In this document: one piece after another, positions 6,062-6,368 of the stretch
Position numbering within the stretch: position 1 is the stretch's first letter
Layout of the letters: the number at the start of each line of letters is the position of its first letter
Assembly: GCA_004293505.1 (NCBI GenBank)
Contig: RDYY01000095.1
Coordinates: 1-6,368, forward strand
Direction of reading: 5' to 3'
Length of the DNA stretch: 6,368 bases
DNA from: Sphingobacteriia bacterium
Lineage (GTDB): Bacteria; Bacteroidota; Bacteroidia; Chitinophagales; Chitinophagaceae
Translations under genes and position numbers: made by a program
The notes under the pieces: model-generated
What the model saw: the letters and a program-made list of their open reading frames with translations, nothing else
Database searches by the model: none
What the model was told of the DNA's origin: nothing

Positions 6062-6368
6062 ATGAAAATCATCCCCCTGTCAGAAGGTTGTTTTACCATT
6101 GACAAAACAAAAATCTTTCGCCCCATTGACCTGGCCAAAGAGTCATTGCAAGACAGGCCTGTGGGCAGTTTGTTGGTCGAGATCCAACCCTTTTTGATAG
6201 AAACAGAAAAGGATTTGATTTTACTGGATACGGGATTGGGTTATGCCAGTGCCGATGGGCAGCCCCAAATTCACCACAACATCAAAGCAGCAGGGTATGA
6301 CCCCCATGGGGTCACCAAAGTATTGATGAGCCACTTGCACAAAGACCATGCAGGCGGGTTGTTTCACG
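6062..6368 (+). CDS. MBL-fold metallohydrolase, N-terminal part, cut by the window end
   Basis: An open frame starts at ATG 6062, 11 bases after the rodA stop, and continues to the window end for 102 codons. It contains the metallo-beta-lactamase metal motif HxHxDH as SHLHKDHAGG (residues 90-99: His91, His93, Asp95, His96), preceded by LILLDTGLG (52-60), the beta-strand and Asp-Thr-Gly that normally come before it. There is no signal peptide, so a cytoplasmic enzyme is likely. MBL-fold proteins of this layout include lactonases and other hydrolases of small esters or thioesters; the substrate cannot be told from this fragment, and the later metal ligands lie beyond the window. The short gap, shared strand and absence of a visible terminator suggest co-transcription with rodA, but no known elongasome role is implied. 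There is no Shine-Dalgarno sequence before the start. Confidence 0.9.
   Translation, partial: MKIIPLSEGCFTIDKTKIFRPIDLAKESLQDRPVGSLLVEIQPFLIETEKDLILLDTGLGYASADGQPQIHHNIKAAGYDPHGVTKVLMSHLHKDHAGGLFH

Noticed and set aside
1..6368. Search for CRISPR arrays, tRNA or rRNA genes, insertion sequences, riboswitches or a new defence-type system
   Set aside because: Nearly all of the window is accounted for by conserved elongasome genes plus the ends of two other genes; the only gap longer than 14 bases is 73-182, and no repeat array, transposase, structured RNA or unexplained gene was seen.

Overview
This window looks like a chromosomal segment of a Bacteroidota bacterium, most likely of the Chitinophagales/Chitinophagaceae type. 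The reasons are the Bacteroidota style of MreB, MreD and RodA (for example the TQEIAMDLGTANT start of MreB and the DDYNVRQSKIAIGSGG stretch of RodA), the absence of Shine-Dalgarno sequences before every gene, and heavy use of TTG for leucine. The lineage is inferred from remembered family features, not from a search.

All genes lie on the + strand. Positions 1-72 hold the last 23 codons and stop of purD (purine biosynthesis). A 110-base gap (73-182) follows and holds a plausible Bacteroidota-type promoter. Then comes a tightly packed cell-elongation operon: mreB (183-1208), mreC (1223-2071, TTG start), mreD (2068-2598), the class B penicillin-binding protein PBP2/mrdA (2611-4719) and rodA (4716-6050). 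Gaps are 14 and 12 bases, and there are ATGA overlaps at mreC/mreD and PBP2/rodA. After 11 more bases a metallo-beta-lactamase-fold hydrolase begins (6062) and runs off the end.

The five central genes encode the elongasome (Rod complex). MreB filaments lie under the inner membrane. MreC and MreD link them to the periplasm. RodA (SEDS glycosyltransferase) polymerises lipid II and PBP2 (transpeptidase) cross-links the product. The set is intact, so the cell is probably rod-shaped or elongates at some stage.

I found no mobile element, CRISPR array, RNA gene or clearly new system. The points worth a second look are inside the proteins: RodA keeps its catalytic Asp, but the conserved residues around it are replaced, and it has a basic extracellular insertion and an apparent extra membrane hairpin. 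PBP2 has a Cys/His cluster suggestive of a Zn site and a long charged tail.
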